This document shows, piece after piece, positions 15,296 to 23,438 of a stretch of DNA of 31,525 bases. Source of the DNA: CAZVKN01 sp964627035 (GTDB lineage Bacteria; Electryoneota; AABM5-125-24; Hatepunaeales; Hatepunaeaceae). Location of the stretch: contig CAZVKN010000035.1 of the NCBI GenBank assembly GCA_964627035.1, positions 1 to 31,525 on the forward strand, written 5' to 3'. The notes under the pieces were generated by a model. It searched no databases. It was not told the DNA's origin and worked only from the letters and a program-made list of their open reading frames with translations. Position 1 is the stretch's first letter; each line of letters starts with the position of its first letter. The position numbers were made by a program, and so were the translations under genes.

Positions 15296-16378
15296 CTACC
15301 TATTGTAAAAAGGTGTTTCAACAACTTCAGCCGGAATTCGCCGTCCGCGCACATCTATCTCAACTTCCGTACCGATTTTGTCATTGGGAAGATCGGCATA
15401 CAGCAAACCGATCACCTTCTCCAGCATCGGTGAATATCCGCCCGAAGCAACTTCACCAATTATAGCATCATCAATATACACTTCGCTGTGCTGCCGAGCA
15501 ATTCCTTTACCTTTCAACTCAAAACCTACCAATTTTCGTCTCGGTTCGGCTTTAGCCTGTAACACCGCTTCTTTACCTATGAATCCACCGCGTTTCTTAC
15601 TCTTAACGATCCAGCCAAGTCCTGCTTCAATAGGATTGGTTGTATGATCCATGTCGTTGCCGTACAACCTGAAGCAGACCTCCAACCTCAATGAATCTCT
15701 TGCACCAAGACCGGTCGGTTTAATGCCAAACTTCTCACCCGTTTCAAACAGTGCATCCCAAATCTTTTCGGCGTACTCATTCTTCACATACAGTTCAAAA
15801 CCATCTTCACCGGTATATCCTGTGCGTGAAATAATCGCAGGAATGTCAGCCACGTTACCTTCACGATAGTGATAATAGACAATATCCTCTACTACACTAT
15901 CAGCCAATTTTGCTACCAACTGCTCAGCCTTTGGACCTTGAACCGCAATGAGTGTAATCTCATCCGATATATTCTTCAGTTCAACATCACCTTCGAGATG
16001 ATCTTCGAGCCATTGATAATCCTTGTCAATATTGGATGCGTTAACCACCAGCATGTAATGATCCTCAAACCGATACACCAGCAGATCATCCACAACACCA
16101 CCGTCATCATACAGCATCGCAGAGTAATGGATCTGTCCGACTTCAAGTCTTGCAACATTATTGGTGGTCATCCGGTTGAGCCATCTTTCTGCGTCCGCTC
16201 CCCGAACCTCAAACTCTCCCATGTGTGATACGTCGAACGCCCCGACATTTTTCCGGACGTTCAGATGTTCATCTATGATCCCACTGTACTGCACCGGCAT
16301 GATGTATCCCGCAAACGAAACCATCTTAGCTCCCATAGCCTTGTGACGGTTGTACAACGCTGTTTTTCTGTCTGACAT
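15296..16378 (-). CDS. gcvT: Glycine cleavage system T protein (aminomethyltransferase)
   Basis: A 360-residue enzyme of normal length that moves the aminomethyl carbon from lipoyl-H protein to tetrahydrofolate, releasing ammonia. Seen are the start TALYNRHKAMGAKMVSFAGY, VGAFDVSHMGEFEV, the catalytic aspartate region GGVVDDLLVYR (D97/98), SRTGYTGEDGFELY and GLGARDSLRLEV. The other cleavage genes (gcvH, gcvP) are not in the window. No glycine riboswitch is visible upstream; the 64-base gap instead carries a short-period repeat. Confidence 0.96.
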   Translation of the reverse strand: MSDRKTALYNRHKAMGAKMVSFAGYIMPVQYSGIIDEHLNVRKNVGAFDVSHMGEFEVRGADAERWLNRMTTNNVARLEVGQIHYSAMLYDDGGVVDDLLVYRFEDHYMLVVNASNIDKDYQWLEDHLEGDVELKNISDEITLIAVQGPKAEQLVAKLADSVVEDIVYYHYREGNVADIPAIISRTGYTGEDGFELYVKNEYAEKIWDALFETGEKFGIKPTGLGARDSLRLEVCFRLYGNDMDHTTNPIEAGLGWIVKSKKRGGFIGKEAVLQAKAEPRRKLVGFELKGKGIARQHSEVYIDDAIIGEVASGGYSPMLEKVIGLLYADLPNDKIGTEVEIDVRGRRIPAEVVETPFYNR

Positions 16379-16400
16379 TTATTGTTCCAATATTTCTATC

Positions 16401-16436
16401 CGCGCGAAGACGCTAAGGCGTGTTAAGGCGTAAAGA
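16401..16436. repeat. Short-period GCGAAGACGCTAAGGCG repeat
   Basis: Three imperfect units (GCGAAGAC, GCTAAGGC, GTTAAGGCG) run in tandem between the toxin gene and gcvT. The pattern belongs to the same A/G-rich 8-9 base unit type as the CACCAAG arms at 637-717, but with GC in place of CAC. Confidence 0.5.
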
Positions 16437-16442
16437 TAATAG

Positions 16443-16682
16443 TTAAAATAATCGTTCTAATAATTCCTCTCTGGAAAGATCAAAATGATTAGCGACATCT
16501 TTCAGGATGTTTGAAAGTGTACCTATCCTTAGAGGATCATGATTTGGAATCGTTACATGGTGTTCACCCCTCTCTTGGGTGGTCAAACGAACATGACTAC
16601 CACTCTGACGGGTCACATCGTAATTGAGCCTCTGTAATGATCTTATTAACTCACTACCAGACAGATCACGAGGAAGTCTCAT
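16443..16682 (-). CDS. hicA: HicA-like mRNA interferase toxin
   Basis: A 79-residue YcfA/HicA protein. The double-stranded-RNA-binding-like fold shows LIRSLQRLNYDVTRQSGSHV with the catalytic histidine H30 in GSHVRLT, and the family end motif HHVTIPNHDPLRIGTLSNIL. HicA toxins cleave mRNA when the antitoxin is lost. The ATG overlaps the stop of the upstream antitoxin gene by four bases (ATGA). Here the antitoxin gene comes first, the reverse of the classic hicAB order but common for short HicB-like partners. Confidence 0.9.
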   Translation of the reverse strand: MRLPRDLSGSELIRSLQRLNYDVTRQSGSHVRLTTQERGEHHVTIPNHDPLRIGTLSNILKDVANHFDLSREELLERLF

Positions 16683-16888
16683 ACTGCAATTGTCTCTTCT
16701 CTGACAAAATGCAAATGTATCAACTGAGGAAGATCCTTTTTTTCAAAATGACATTGAACTGCATCGCGTACATTATCATTTAGACTGTCATAATCATCCG
16801 CTTCGGTGAAAATAGACTCACCCAATGCATACGCAGTGTATCCACCTTCGGATGCTTCCTCAACCATGAAAATTATTTCTTTCTTCAT
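16679..16888 (-). CDS. hicB: HicB-like antitoxin, short form
   Basis: A 69-residue protein from the ATG at 16888 (an upstream ATG at 16915 gives 78 residues but lacks a binding site). It shows the HicB partial RNase H-like fold: IIFMVEEASEGGYTAYALGE, then IFTEADDYDSLNDNVRDAVQ and CHF. It stops right after the fold, without the ribbon-helix-helix or helix-turn-helix domain that longer HicB antitoxins use to bind their promoter. It would neutralise the adjacent HicA by covering its active site. Autoregulation by this protein alone is doubtful. Confidence 0.85.
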   Translation of the reverse strand: MKKEIIFMVEEASEGGYTAYALGESIFTEADDYDSLNDNVRDAVQCHFEKKDLPQLIHLHFVREETIAV

Positions 16889-16986
16889 TTGTAACCCTGT
16901 TTTTATCTCATGCAAGGTAAACTACTTCTCAAGAATTAAGACGAAAGAGAATTAATCAAGTGATCAATTTACACAAATCTCCCTCA

Positions 16987-19878
16987 TCAAGCAACATCCG
17001 ACGTCACGGCATTTTTATCCAGTCTTAACATATCAGCGAGGAACTGCCCGGTGTACGAGCGAGGTTCACATGCTACATGTTCCGGAGTTCCGGATGCCAC
17101 GATGTTTCCTCCTTCATCACCGCCTTCAGGTCCAAGATCAATTATCCAGTCGGCGCATTTAATCACATCAAGATTATGCTCAATCACCAGCACAGTGTTC
17201 CCACGATCTACCAGTTGTTGGAGAACCTTCAGCAGCATGCGGATGTCAGCAAAATGCAGCCCGGTTGTAGGCTCGTCGAGGATGTAAAAGGTCTTACCTG
17301 TAGCGACCTTTGAAAGTTCCGTAGCGAGCTTAATCCTCTGCGCTTCACCACCTGACAGTGTAGTCGCCTGCTGCCCGAGTCTGATATACCCTAATCCTAC
17401 ACCTACTAAAGTCTCCAGCTTTCGATTGACACGCGGAATATTGCGGAAGATCTCTACTGCTTCGTCAACGGTCATGTCGAGGACATCGGAGATTGTGTAT
17501 CCTTTGAACAGTACCTGAAGCGTTTCCGTGTTGTATCGTTTACCCTTGCACAGTTCGCAAGTCACATAGACATCTGGCAGGAAGTGCATTTCAATCTTCA
17601 GTATCCCCGCACCCTGACACGATTCACAACGTCCACCTTTCACATTAAAACTGAACCTACCCGGTTTATATCCGCGCATCTTCGCTTCAGGAAGCTGAGC
17701 GAACAGTTGCCTGATTGGGTCAAACAGTCCGGTGTAAGTTGCGGGATTGGATCTGGGGGTTCTACCGATGGGGGACTGATCAATCTGAACAACTTTGTCC
17801 AGTTTCGCCAGCCCCTCAATTCCATCATACGGAAGAGATTGCCTACGACTGCGGTACATCCTCTGTGCCAGTGCAGGATAAAGAGTCTCCACTACCAATG
17901 TGGATTTACCAGAACCGGAGACACCAGTGACGGTCACAAACTGACCCAACGGAATCTCAACGTCAATGTTAGTGAGATTATTGCCGGTTGCTCCTTTCAA
18001 TATAAGGGAATGCCCGTCAAGTTTCGAACGACGGTTAACCGGGATAGCAATCTCTTCCTTACCTGATAGAAATCTTCCTGTGATTGACTTTTTGTTCTGT
18101 CTGATATGTTTGGGAGTGCCCTCTGCAACAATTCGTCCTCCTTTGACACCAGCACCCGGTCCAAGATCAATCACCCACTCAGCAGCTTCGATGGTCTCCT
18201 GATCATGCTCGACCACGATCACACTGTTACCGAGATTCCGTAAACGTCTCAACGTCTCAATCAGCCTAAGGTTGTCACGTTGATGCAATCCAATGGAAGG
18301 TTCATCCAGAATGTACATCACACCGACCAAACCGCTGCCGATCTGAGTCGCAAGTCGAATCCGTTGTGCTTCTCCACCTGAAAGAGATCCTGCCGGACGG
18401 GAAAGTGTCAGATAGTTTAGTCCGACATTTAACAGAAACTCCAGTCGAGCACGAACTTCTTTAAGGATTGCACCTGCGATTTTCATGTCACGTTCTGAAA
18501 GCTCCAAACCTCTCACCAAATCCGCAGCCGCAGAGATGGACATCTCGGTAAACGGTACAATTCCCATACCTCCAACCGTCACTCCTCTCGCTTCCGGTTT
18601 CAACCGCTCACCGTTACATTCAACACAGTCCATCTTGCTCATGTAGGTCTCTATCCAATCGCGCATTCCGTTAGATTGAGTCTGTTTGTATCTCCGTTGC
18701 AGATTGGGGATAATCCCCTCCCATTCTCCCTCATGGTCCCAGGTGGTCTTGCCATCCTCGCTTATGTACTGGAACTTCACCCGTCTTCCGTCAGACCCAT
18801 ATAAGACTGTCCGCTTATGCTCATCGCTCAGATCCTGAAAAGGCTTACGCAGGCTGAATTTGAACGCTTTCGCTACCTGCTTAAGCTTATTAAACGACCA
18901 ACTCTCGCGGTTATTGACAAATGGAACGATCGCGCCACTCAAGATTGATAGTGACGGATCCGGTATCACCAGTTTCTCATCAATCTCCAGTTTAAACCCG
19001 AGTCCGGTACATGTCGGACAGGCTCCATACGGTGAATTGAATGAAAACAGACGAGGTGCCAGCTCCTCAAAGCTGACCCCGCATTCGATGCAGGCAAAAT
19101 GTTCGCTGAACAGCTCCTCATCACCACTCTCGTACAGTGCAATTGCCAAACCGTTCGCTTGCTTAAGTGCTAACTCCACCGAATCAGTCAGCCGTTCCCG
19201 GATGTTCGCCTTCATTTTAATGCGGTCAACAACCACTTCAATTGTGTGCTTAATTTTCTTATTCAGCTTGATCTTTTCATCGAGTGAGTGCAGATCACCG
19301 TCCACCCTGACTCGTAAAAATCCTTCAGCCAACAGAGTTCTGAACAGTTCCTGATATTCTCCCTTTCGACCTCTCACGACTGGAGCAAGTATGGTCAGCT
19401 TCTGATCCATCGCTATCTGCATAAGTCGATCTACAATTTCTTGTGCCGACTGTCGCTCAATCTTTTTACTGCATGACGGACAGTGTGGCACACCGATGCG
19501 GGCATACATCAAACGAAGATAGTCATAGATTTCTGTTACCGTACCGACAGTCGAGCGTGGGTTCCGCACACCTGATTTCTGTTCGATTGAGATCGCCGGT
19601 GAAAGCCCATCAATCCGCTCAACATTCGGCTTCTCCATCAAGCCGAGGAATTGCCGGGCATAGGCGGACAGCGATTCGACATAGCGACGCTGACCCTCGG
19701 CGTAAAGGGTATCGAATGCGAGAGAGGACTTGCCAGAACCTGAAATGCCTGTGATTACAACAAACTTGTTGCGAGGAATATCGAGAGAGATATTATCGAG
19801 ATTGTGCTCTTTTGCACCGTGAATGCTGATTACATCCTGGGGAGAGTTTATTGATCGTTTTTTTGATCTGTTTGGCAT
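16987..19878 (-). CDS. uvrA: Excinuclease ABC subunit A
   Basis: A 963-residue damage-recognition ATPase of nucleotide excision repair, of normal length. Two ABC modules are complete: Walker A GISGSGKSS (44-52) and TGVSGSGKST in the second half, each with a signature LSGGEAQRI(R/K)LAT and a Walker B ending in LDEP. Zinc sites are seen as CPSC, CIEC...CPTC and CESC...CELC. SAYARQFLGLMEKPNVERIDGLSP and RNPRSTVGTVTEIYDYLRL are standard segments. The gap upstream (19879-20037) carries palindromes and repeat family B, so damage or metal control is possible, but I see no LexA box I would trust. Confidence 0.97.
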   Translation of the reverse strand: MPNRSKKRSINSPQDVISIHGAKEHNLDNISLDIPRNKFVVITGISGSGKSSLAFDTLYAEGQRRYVESLSAYARQFLGLMEKPNVERIDGLSPAISIEQKSGVRNPRSTVGTVTEIYDYLRLMYARIGVPHCPSCSKKIERQSAQEIVDRLMQIAMDQKLTILAPVVRGRKGEYQELFRTLLAEGFLRVRVDGDLHSLDEKIKLNKKIKHTIEVVVDRIKMKANIRERLTDSVELALKQANGLAIALYESGDEELFSEHFACIECGVSFEELAPRLFSFNSPYGACPTCTGLGFKLEIDEKLVIPDPSLSILSGAIVPFVNNRESWSFNKLKQVAKAFKFSLRKPFQDLSDEHKRTVLYGSDGRRVKFQYISEDGKTTWDHEGEWEGIIPNLQRRYKQTQSNGMRDWIETYMSKMDCVECNGERLKPEARGVTVGGMGIVPFTEMSISAAADLVRGLELSERDMKIAGAILKEVRARLEFLLNVGLNYLTLSRPAGSLSGGEAQRIRLATQIGSGLVGVMYILDEPSIGLHQRDNLRLIETLRRLRNLGNSVIVVEHDQETIEAAEWVIDLGPGAGVKGGRIVAEGTPKHIRQNKKSITGRFLSGKEEIAIPVNRRSKLDGHSLILKGATGNNLTNIDVEIPLGQFVTVTGVSGSGKSTLVVETLYPALAQRMYRSRRQSLPYDGIEGLAKLDKVVQIDQSPIGRTPRSNPATYTGLFDPIRQLFAQLPEAKMRGYKPGRFSFNVKGGRCESCQGAGILKIEMHFLPDVYVTCELCKGKRYNTETLQVLFKGYTISDVLDMTVDEAVEIFRNIPRVNRKLETLVGVGLGYIRLGQQATTLSGGEAQRIKLATELSKVATGKTFYILDEPTTGLHFADIRMLLKVLQQLVDRGNTVLVIEHNLDVIKCADWIIDLGPEGGDEGGNIVASGTPEHVACEPRSYTGQFLADMLRLDKNAVTSDVA

Positions 19879-19913
19879 AGAATTTTGTTTAAGACTGTTA
19901 ATCAGTTAGTAAT

Positions 19914-19960
19914 CTTGTAGTCGTGGTTGTGTGAACCGCGACGTCGGGGGTGAGACAAAC
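19914..19960. repeat. Dispersed palindromic repeat, family B, copy 2
   Basis: A left hairpin GTCGTGGTT/AACCGCGAC (one G-T pair, 19919-19942) is followed by GTCGGGGGTGAGACAA, which matches the inverse of the left half of the element at 10783-10841. The outer right arm (ACACCACTA) pairs imperfectly with TAGTCGTGGT. Confidence 0.55.
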
Positions 19961-19998
19961 ACCACTAAAGATTGCATTTTTCAAGTAAAATAAATATA

Positions 19999-20014
19999 CC
20001 TAATATATATTAGG
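19999..20014. promoter_or_regulatory. Perfect 16-base palindrome between the CDF gene and uvrA
   Basis: CCTAATATATATTAGG is a perfect palindrome, 24 bases beyond the CDF gene stop and about 120 bases before uvrA. It could be an operator for uvrA or part of the CDF 3' end. No T-run follows, so a terminator is unlikely. Confidence 0.4.
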
Positions 20015-20037
20015 CATACAACAGTTTCGAGGTAATC

Positions 20038-20940
20038 TTATTCATGCGAGAACTCTTTATACTCATCCGGGTCCATGTGGATGGTTATGTGAATAGGCAT
20101 GTTCAACTCTTTCTCAATTGCTTCTTCTATCTCATCAGCAATCTTGTCCGCTTCGTACAATCTCATATTGCCGTCAAGGACAACATGCACATCCATCTGA
20201 AGCTCTCTACCGATCTGACGAGTGCGAAGCCTGTGCCAATCTTCTACATCTCTGAAAGATCGTAATACAGTCTCAATTCTGTCTTCAATTTCAGCTCCTG
20301 CACTACTCTCCGACAACTCTAAAAGTGAACGGAATCCAATTTTCGCTCCAACCAGTACAACAACCAAACCAACCAACAGTCCCGCAGCAGAGTCACCCGA
20401 ATTCCATCCGAGCAAAGCAGCCCCACCACCAAACAGTACTATAACAGACGTAAATGCATCTGACCGATGATGCCAGGCATTAGCTTGTAAGATCTGGCTC
20501 CGTGTACGAACAGCGATCCTTACTGTAATCTGATACAGCAGCTCTTTGACTGCAATTGATAAGCCTGAGACCAAAATAATCCCCCACCCATTCGGTGTGC
20601 TGTCCAATTGCTTGATCGTCGAAATTGCCTCCCAACCGATCCATGCACCTGATATGACGAGCACAAGCGCAACAATAAGCGTGGACATAGTTTCAAACTT
20701 GCCATGTCCGAACGGATGATTACGGTCCGGAGGTCGGCTTCCAATGTATGTTCCGAAGATGACTGCCAGATCGGTTGCGAGATCAGAGAGAGAATGCAAT
20801 CCGTCAGCAACGAGAGCCAGCGACCCGACCAATCCACCGACAATCAGTTTCATCGCTGATAGACCGATGTTCGAATACATCCCTACACGGGTGACTTTGA
20901 CTATGCTGTTACTGTCTTTTTGAAATGAATCTTTAATCAT
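20038..20940 (-). CDS. Cation diffusion facilitator, zinc-type
   Basis: A 300-residue CDF exporter with six membrane segments and a cytoplasmic C-terminal ferredoxin-like domain. The transport site is seen as H49/D53 (ADGLHSLSD) in segment 2 and H157/D161 (WHHRSD) in segment 5. A histidine at the first position, as in ZitB, is associated with zinc rather than cadmium. The loop HPFGHGKFE (75-83) is conserved in the family. It exchanges metal for protons across the inner membrane. The ATG follows an apparent terminator by only six bases and has no good binding site; a later Met (21) would remove the conserved N-terminal helix. Confidence 0.92.
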   Translation of the reverse strand: MIKDSFQKDSNSIVKVTRVGMYSNIGLSAMKLIVGGLVGSLALVADGLHSLSDLATDLAVIFGTYIGSRPPDRNHPFGHGKFETMSTLIVALVLVISGAWIGWEAISTIKQLDSTPNGWGIILVSGLSIAVKELLYQITVRIAVRTRSQILQANAWHHRSDAFTSVIVLFGGGAALLGWNSGDSAAGLLVGLVVVLVGAKIGFRSLLELSESSAGAEIEDRIETVLRSFRDVEDWHRLRTRQIGRELQMDVHVVLDGNMRLYEADKIADEIEEAIEKELNMPIHITIHMDPDEYKEFSHE

Positions 20941-20945
20941 ATCAT

Positions 20946-20979
20946 TAAAAACCGCTGTTACACCTCGGTTTAACAGCGG
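20946..20979 (-). terminator. Terminator-like hairpin before the CDF gene
   Basis: On the minus strand CCGCTGTTA and TAACAGCGG pair perfectly over nine bases around a ten-base loop, followed by TTTTTA. It lies about 30 bases after the stop of the 121-residue membrane protein gene and six bases before the CDF start codon. Confidence 0.75.
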
Positions 20980-21011
20980 AAATGAATTTTGTGATGAGAT
21001 ACGCTATTGCT

Positions 21012-21377
21012 CTACCCCACAACACCTGACTTCGTTAAAAAGTACGTTACCACTCCAAACAGTAGTATGATCGATAATCCGATGATTGCTATCAGTTTTA
21101 ATCTCTTCGCTTCAGGAGACAGTTCCGACCATTTCGGTGCATTTTTCCATTTGTTCTTGTTCACTAAACCGACTATCATCATAACTGCGCCTATCCCCCA
21201 AAATCCGGGGTTATCAGCAGCAATTCCCAGTGGCAACCAGCTGATACCAACGATGAACAGTGTACGATAATTCGGCGCATGCGGCTCACCTGTCTTTCGT
21301 TGTTCAATTATAAAGACGACAAACAGCACGAGAATCAGTGCTGTAATGATCACAATAACTGGAATTTGTCCTGTCAA
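21012..21377 (-). CDS. Small hypothetical membrane protein
   Basis: A 121-residue protein with four hydrophobic stretches (about 5-23, 39-56, 59-73 and 93-113) and a short charged loop NKNKWKNAPKWSELSPEAKR. I do not recognise a family. It starts with TTG: AGGAG lies six bases upstream, giving a well-formed initiation site. It begins 18 bases after tRNA-Leu, so the two are likely on one transcript, and it ends at the terminator at 20946-20979. Confidence 0.72.
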   Translation of the reverse strand: MTGQIPVIVIITALILVLFVVFIIEQRKTGEPHAPNYRTLFIVGISWLPLGIAADNPGFWGIGAVMMIVGLVNKNKWKNAPKWSELSPEAKRLKLIAIIGLSIILLFGVVTYFLTKSGVVG

Positions 21378-21395
21378 CCTTAACTCCTACAAAAG

Positions 21396-21478
21396 TGCGA
21401 GAGGGGGGACTCGAACCCCCACCAGGATTACTGACAGGATCCTAAATCCTGCGCGTCTGCCAATTCCGCCACTCTCGC
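21396..21478 (-). tRNA. tRNA-Leu (anticodon TAG)
   Basis: The minus strand folds as a class II tRNA of 83 bases: acceptor GCGAGAG/CTCTCGC, anticodon stem CAGGA/TCCTG with loop TTTAGGA (anticodon TAG), a long variable region, T-arm GGGGG-TTCGAGT-CCCCC and discriminator A. The CCA end is not encoded. It lies 30 bases after pfkA. Confidence 0.95.
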
Positions 21479-21485
21479 ATGGTAG

Positions 21486-21500
21486 TTGTCAAGTTGACAA
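21486..21500. promoter_or_regulatory. Palindrome between pfkA and tRNA-Leu
   Basis: TTGTCAAGTTGACAA is a perfect odd palindrome around a central G, eight bases from the tRNA-Leu 5' end. It may be a processing or binding site, or chance. Confidence 0.3.
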
Positions 21501-21508
21501 GTTATTAA

Positions 21509-22750
21509 CTACTCTGAGTAAAACTTCTGCTTAAATCCATCCGGTGTCATTCCGGTTACTTCAGCATATCTTGCTAACATTTCCGGATTATCAAAATCTT
21601 CAGGGTAAAACCTTAGCATAAAGCTACGTGCAATTTCGTAGCTTTTTGAATCTATATTTACCATTCGCACCTTGGTACGACCCGTATTCGGATCAAGAAT
21701 ATCATTGAATGGTATTGGAACAAATCCACCTGCTTGCATAGTTACAATTGCAGCATCGCCATCATTATGGATGTAATTTGCTGCACTGTAACCCAAATCA
21801 CGAGTGTACTCAATGTCGAAAGGAATAGGATCGGCACATCGAAGCTCGTAACCTATATTCTTAGCTACAATCGTGGTTTTGATGTTGAAATCTTTCAGCC
21901 TCTCAAGGACTTTGTTTTTTAGGATTAATCCAATATCTATCTCAGCGATACGAATATTATCGTATTCATCTCGCTCTACATCCGCTAAACCGTTCAGATC
22001 GTCCTCTGACATTTTTTCAACCACACCTTCCGCCAGTATCACAACTCCATCAGGACGACCTTGACTAAGCCGTTTAATAATAGATCCGACCAGAATATCT
22101 ACAAGCTGGTTAAGTTGAATTTTCTTGTCCTGAAACTCCTCCGGGATCAAGGTCAGTGTTGCCCCGGTAGCTCTGCCAATCCCTAAGGCGAGATGTCCGG
22201 CTGCCCGTCCCATCGAAACAAGGAAATACCATCGGGATGTCGTCTGGGCATCTAACATGATATTTCTAACTATCTGAACTCCGAAATGTCGAGCTGTCTG
22301 AAATCCAAACGTAGAAATCCCTTGTGGTAAATCTAAGTCATTGTCAATAGTTTTTGGAACGTGAACAACCTTAATTAGATCTCCAGCAAGTTCTTTAACT
22401 TTATACGCTGAAAATGCAGTGTCATCCCCGCCGATGGTTATCAGCTTGTCAATGCCTAACCGCTGCAGTGACGTCACAACATTCTGAAGATGTTCTCTGT
22501 TTTTCGTAGGATTATCACGTGCTATTCCGAGGAACGAACCTCCTTCATAGTGAATCCTGCTGACTTCTTCGATTGATAGCTGATGAACATGCGAAATATC
22601 ACCTTGCATCAGCCATTTGAAACCGTCCTGAATACCTATTACATCTGTACCTTTTAAGATACTGTGGATTGTTGCAGCGCCGATCACGCTATTAATACCG
22701 GGAGCCGGACCCCCACCGGCAAGTATTCCAACTTTCTTATTATTCGTCAA
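21509..22750 (-). CDS. pfkA: 6-phosphofructokinase, probably pyrophosphate-dependent
   Basis: A 413-residue phosphofructokinase, longer than the 320-residue E. coli ATP enzyme. GGGPAPGIN (12-20) lines the donor site. GGDD (107-110) replaces the GGDG of ATP enzymes and PKTIDND (132-138) carries the lysine in place of PGTIDND; these two changes mark pyrophosphate-dependent enzymes. MGRAAGHLALG binds fructose 6-phosphate. A PPi enzyme would work reversibly in glycolysis and gluconeogenesis. The start is TTG; no better codon exists before the first motif. It lies 16 bases after the HAD gene and is the last of a four-gene operon. Confidence 0.93.
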   Translation of the reverse strand: MTNNKKVGILAGGGPAPGINSVIGAATIHSILKGTDVIGIQDGFKWLMQGDISHVHQLSIEEVSRIHYEGGSFLGIARDNPTKNREHLQNVVTSLQRLGIDKLITIGGDDTAFSAYKVKELAGDLIKVVHVPKTIDNDLDLPQGISTFGFQTARHFGVQIVRNIMLDAQTTSRWYFLVSMGRAAGHLALGIGRATGATLTLIPEEFQDKKIQLNQLVDILVGSIIKRLSQGRPDGVVILAEGVVEKMSEDDLNGLADVERDEYDNIRIAEIDIGLILKNKVLERLKDFNIKTTIVAKNIGYELRCADPIPFDIEYTRDLGYSAANYIHNDGDAAIVTMQAGGFVPIPFNDILDPNTGRTKVRMVNIDSKSYEIARSFMLRFYPEDFDNPEMLARYAEVTGMTPDGFKQKFYSE

Positions 22751-22766
22751 CTGATTTGCCTTTTTA

Positions 22767-23438
22767 TTAGAATGTCTTTGACACAGAACCTAATAATTCC
22801 GGTAAGATTCTCAAATCTGAGATAATCTTATCAGCATCTGATAGATCTGATTCAGGTAATGTGCTTGTTAATGCAATTACAAATAAACCGGCGGCTTTCG
22901 CTGATGTTATCCCCATAGGTGCGTTTTCAATCGCAACCACCTGTTCAGGTTTTAAGTTTAATATCTCACATCCTGTGAGAAACGGCTCAGGATGCGGTTT
23001 ACCATGTTTGTAACTTCCTGCTGTTACAACAGCATCAAAACTATCGAGTCCGGCATCGCTTAGAGCAGCAATGACATTTCTCCTCGCTGAACCTGATACC
23101 AAACCCAAATGCCATCCAGTTGCTTTCAATTCACTGACTGCGATGGAAGCATCCTCTCGCATACCTTTGGGAGCAATGGAACGGTAAATTGATCGTTTTC
23201 GCTCCAATATCTGCCTGATTTTCTCTTCAGGCATCTCGATATTTTGCTCTGCAAACAGTGCCTTGATAAACTCCTCAGATGGACGACCCTCTTCACGATA
23301 CAAGCGTAACGGATGGAGTTCGACGCCGAGTGGCTCAAGAACCTGAGTCCATGCTTTCGCGTGAGCATGGTGTGTGTTAACGAGAACACCGTCAACATCG
23401 AACAAGACACCATTGTATTTATTGGCAGCTTTGTTCAA
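22767..23438 (-). CDS. HAD-superfamily hydrolase, beta-phosphoglucomutase-like
   Basis: A 223-residue HAD protein. Nucleophile D14 and acid D16 (FDVDGVLVNT), SGSARRN (motif II), the lysine in YKHGKPHPEPF (motif III) and VVAIENAPMGITSAKAAG (motif IV) are all present. A helical cap follows motif I, as in beta-phosphoglucomutases and sugar-phosphate phosphatases. The substrate is not evident; the operon partner phosphofructokinase suggests a sugar phosphate. The start is TTG and overlaps the stop of the HD gene (TTGA), giving translational coupling. Confidence 0.88.
   Translation of the reverse strand: MNKAANKYNGVLFDVDGVLVNTHHAHAKAWTQVLEPLGVELHPLRLYREEGRPSEEFIKALFAEQNIEMPEEKIRQILERKRSIYRSIAPKGMREDASIAVSELKATGWHLGLVSGSARRNVIAALSDAGLDSFDAVVTAGSYKHGKPHPEPFLTGCEILNLKPEQVVAIENAPMGITSAKAAGLFVIALTSTLPESDLSDADKIISDLRILPELLGSVSKTF

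Noticed and set aside
16401..16436. CRISPR array
   Set aside because: The repeated units are 8-9 bases long, adjacent and without spacers, and no cas gene is present.
16379..16442. Glycine riboswitch upstream of gcvT
   Set aside because: The gap is only 64 bases and is filled by a short-period repeat; no tandem aptamer features are present.
19894..19906. ACTGTTAATCAGT upstream of uvrA as a possible SOS box
   Set aside because: The symmetry is short and does not match a known LexA box; one site alone is not evidence.
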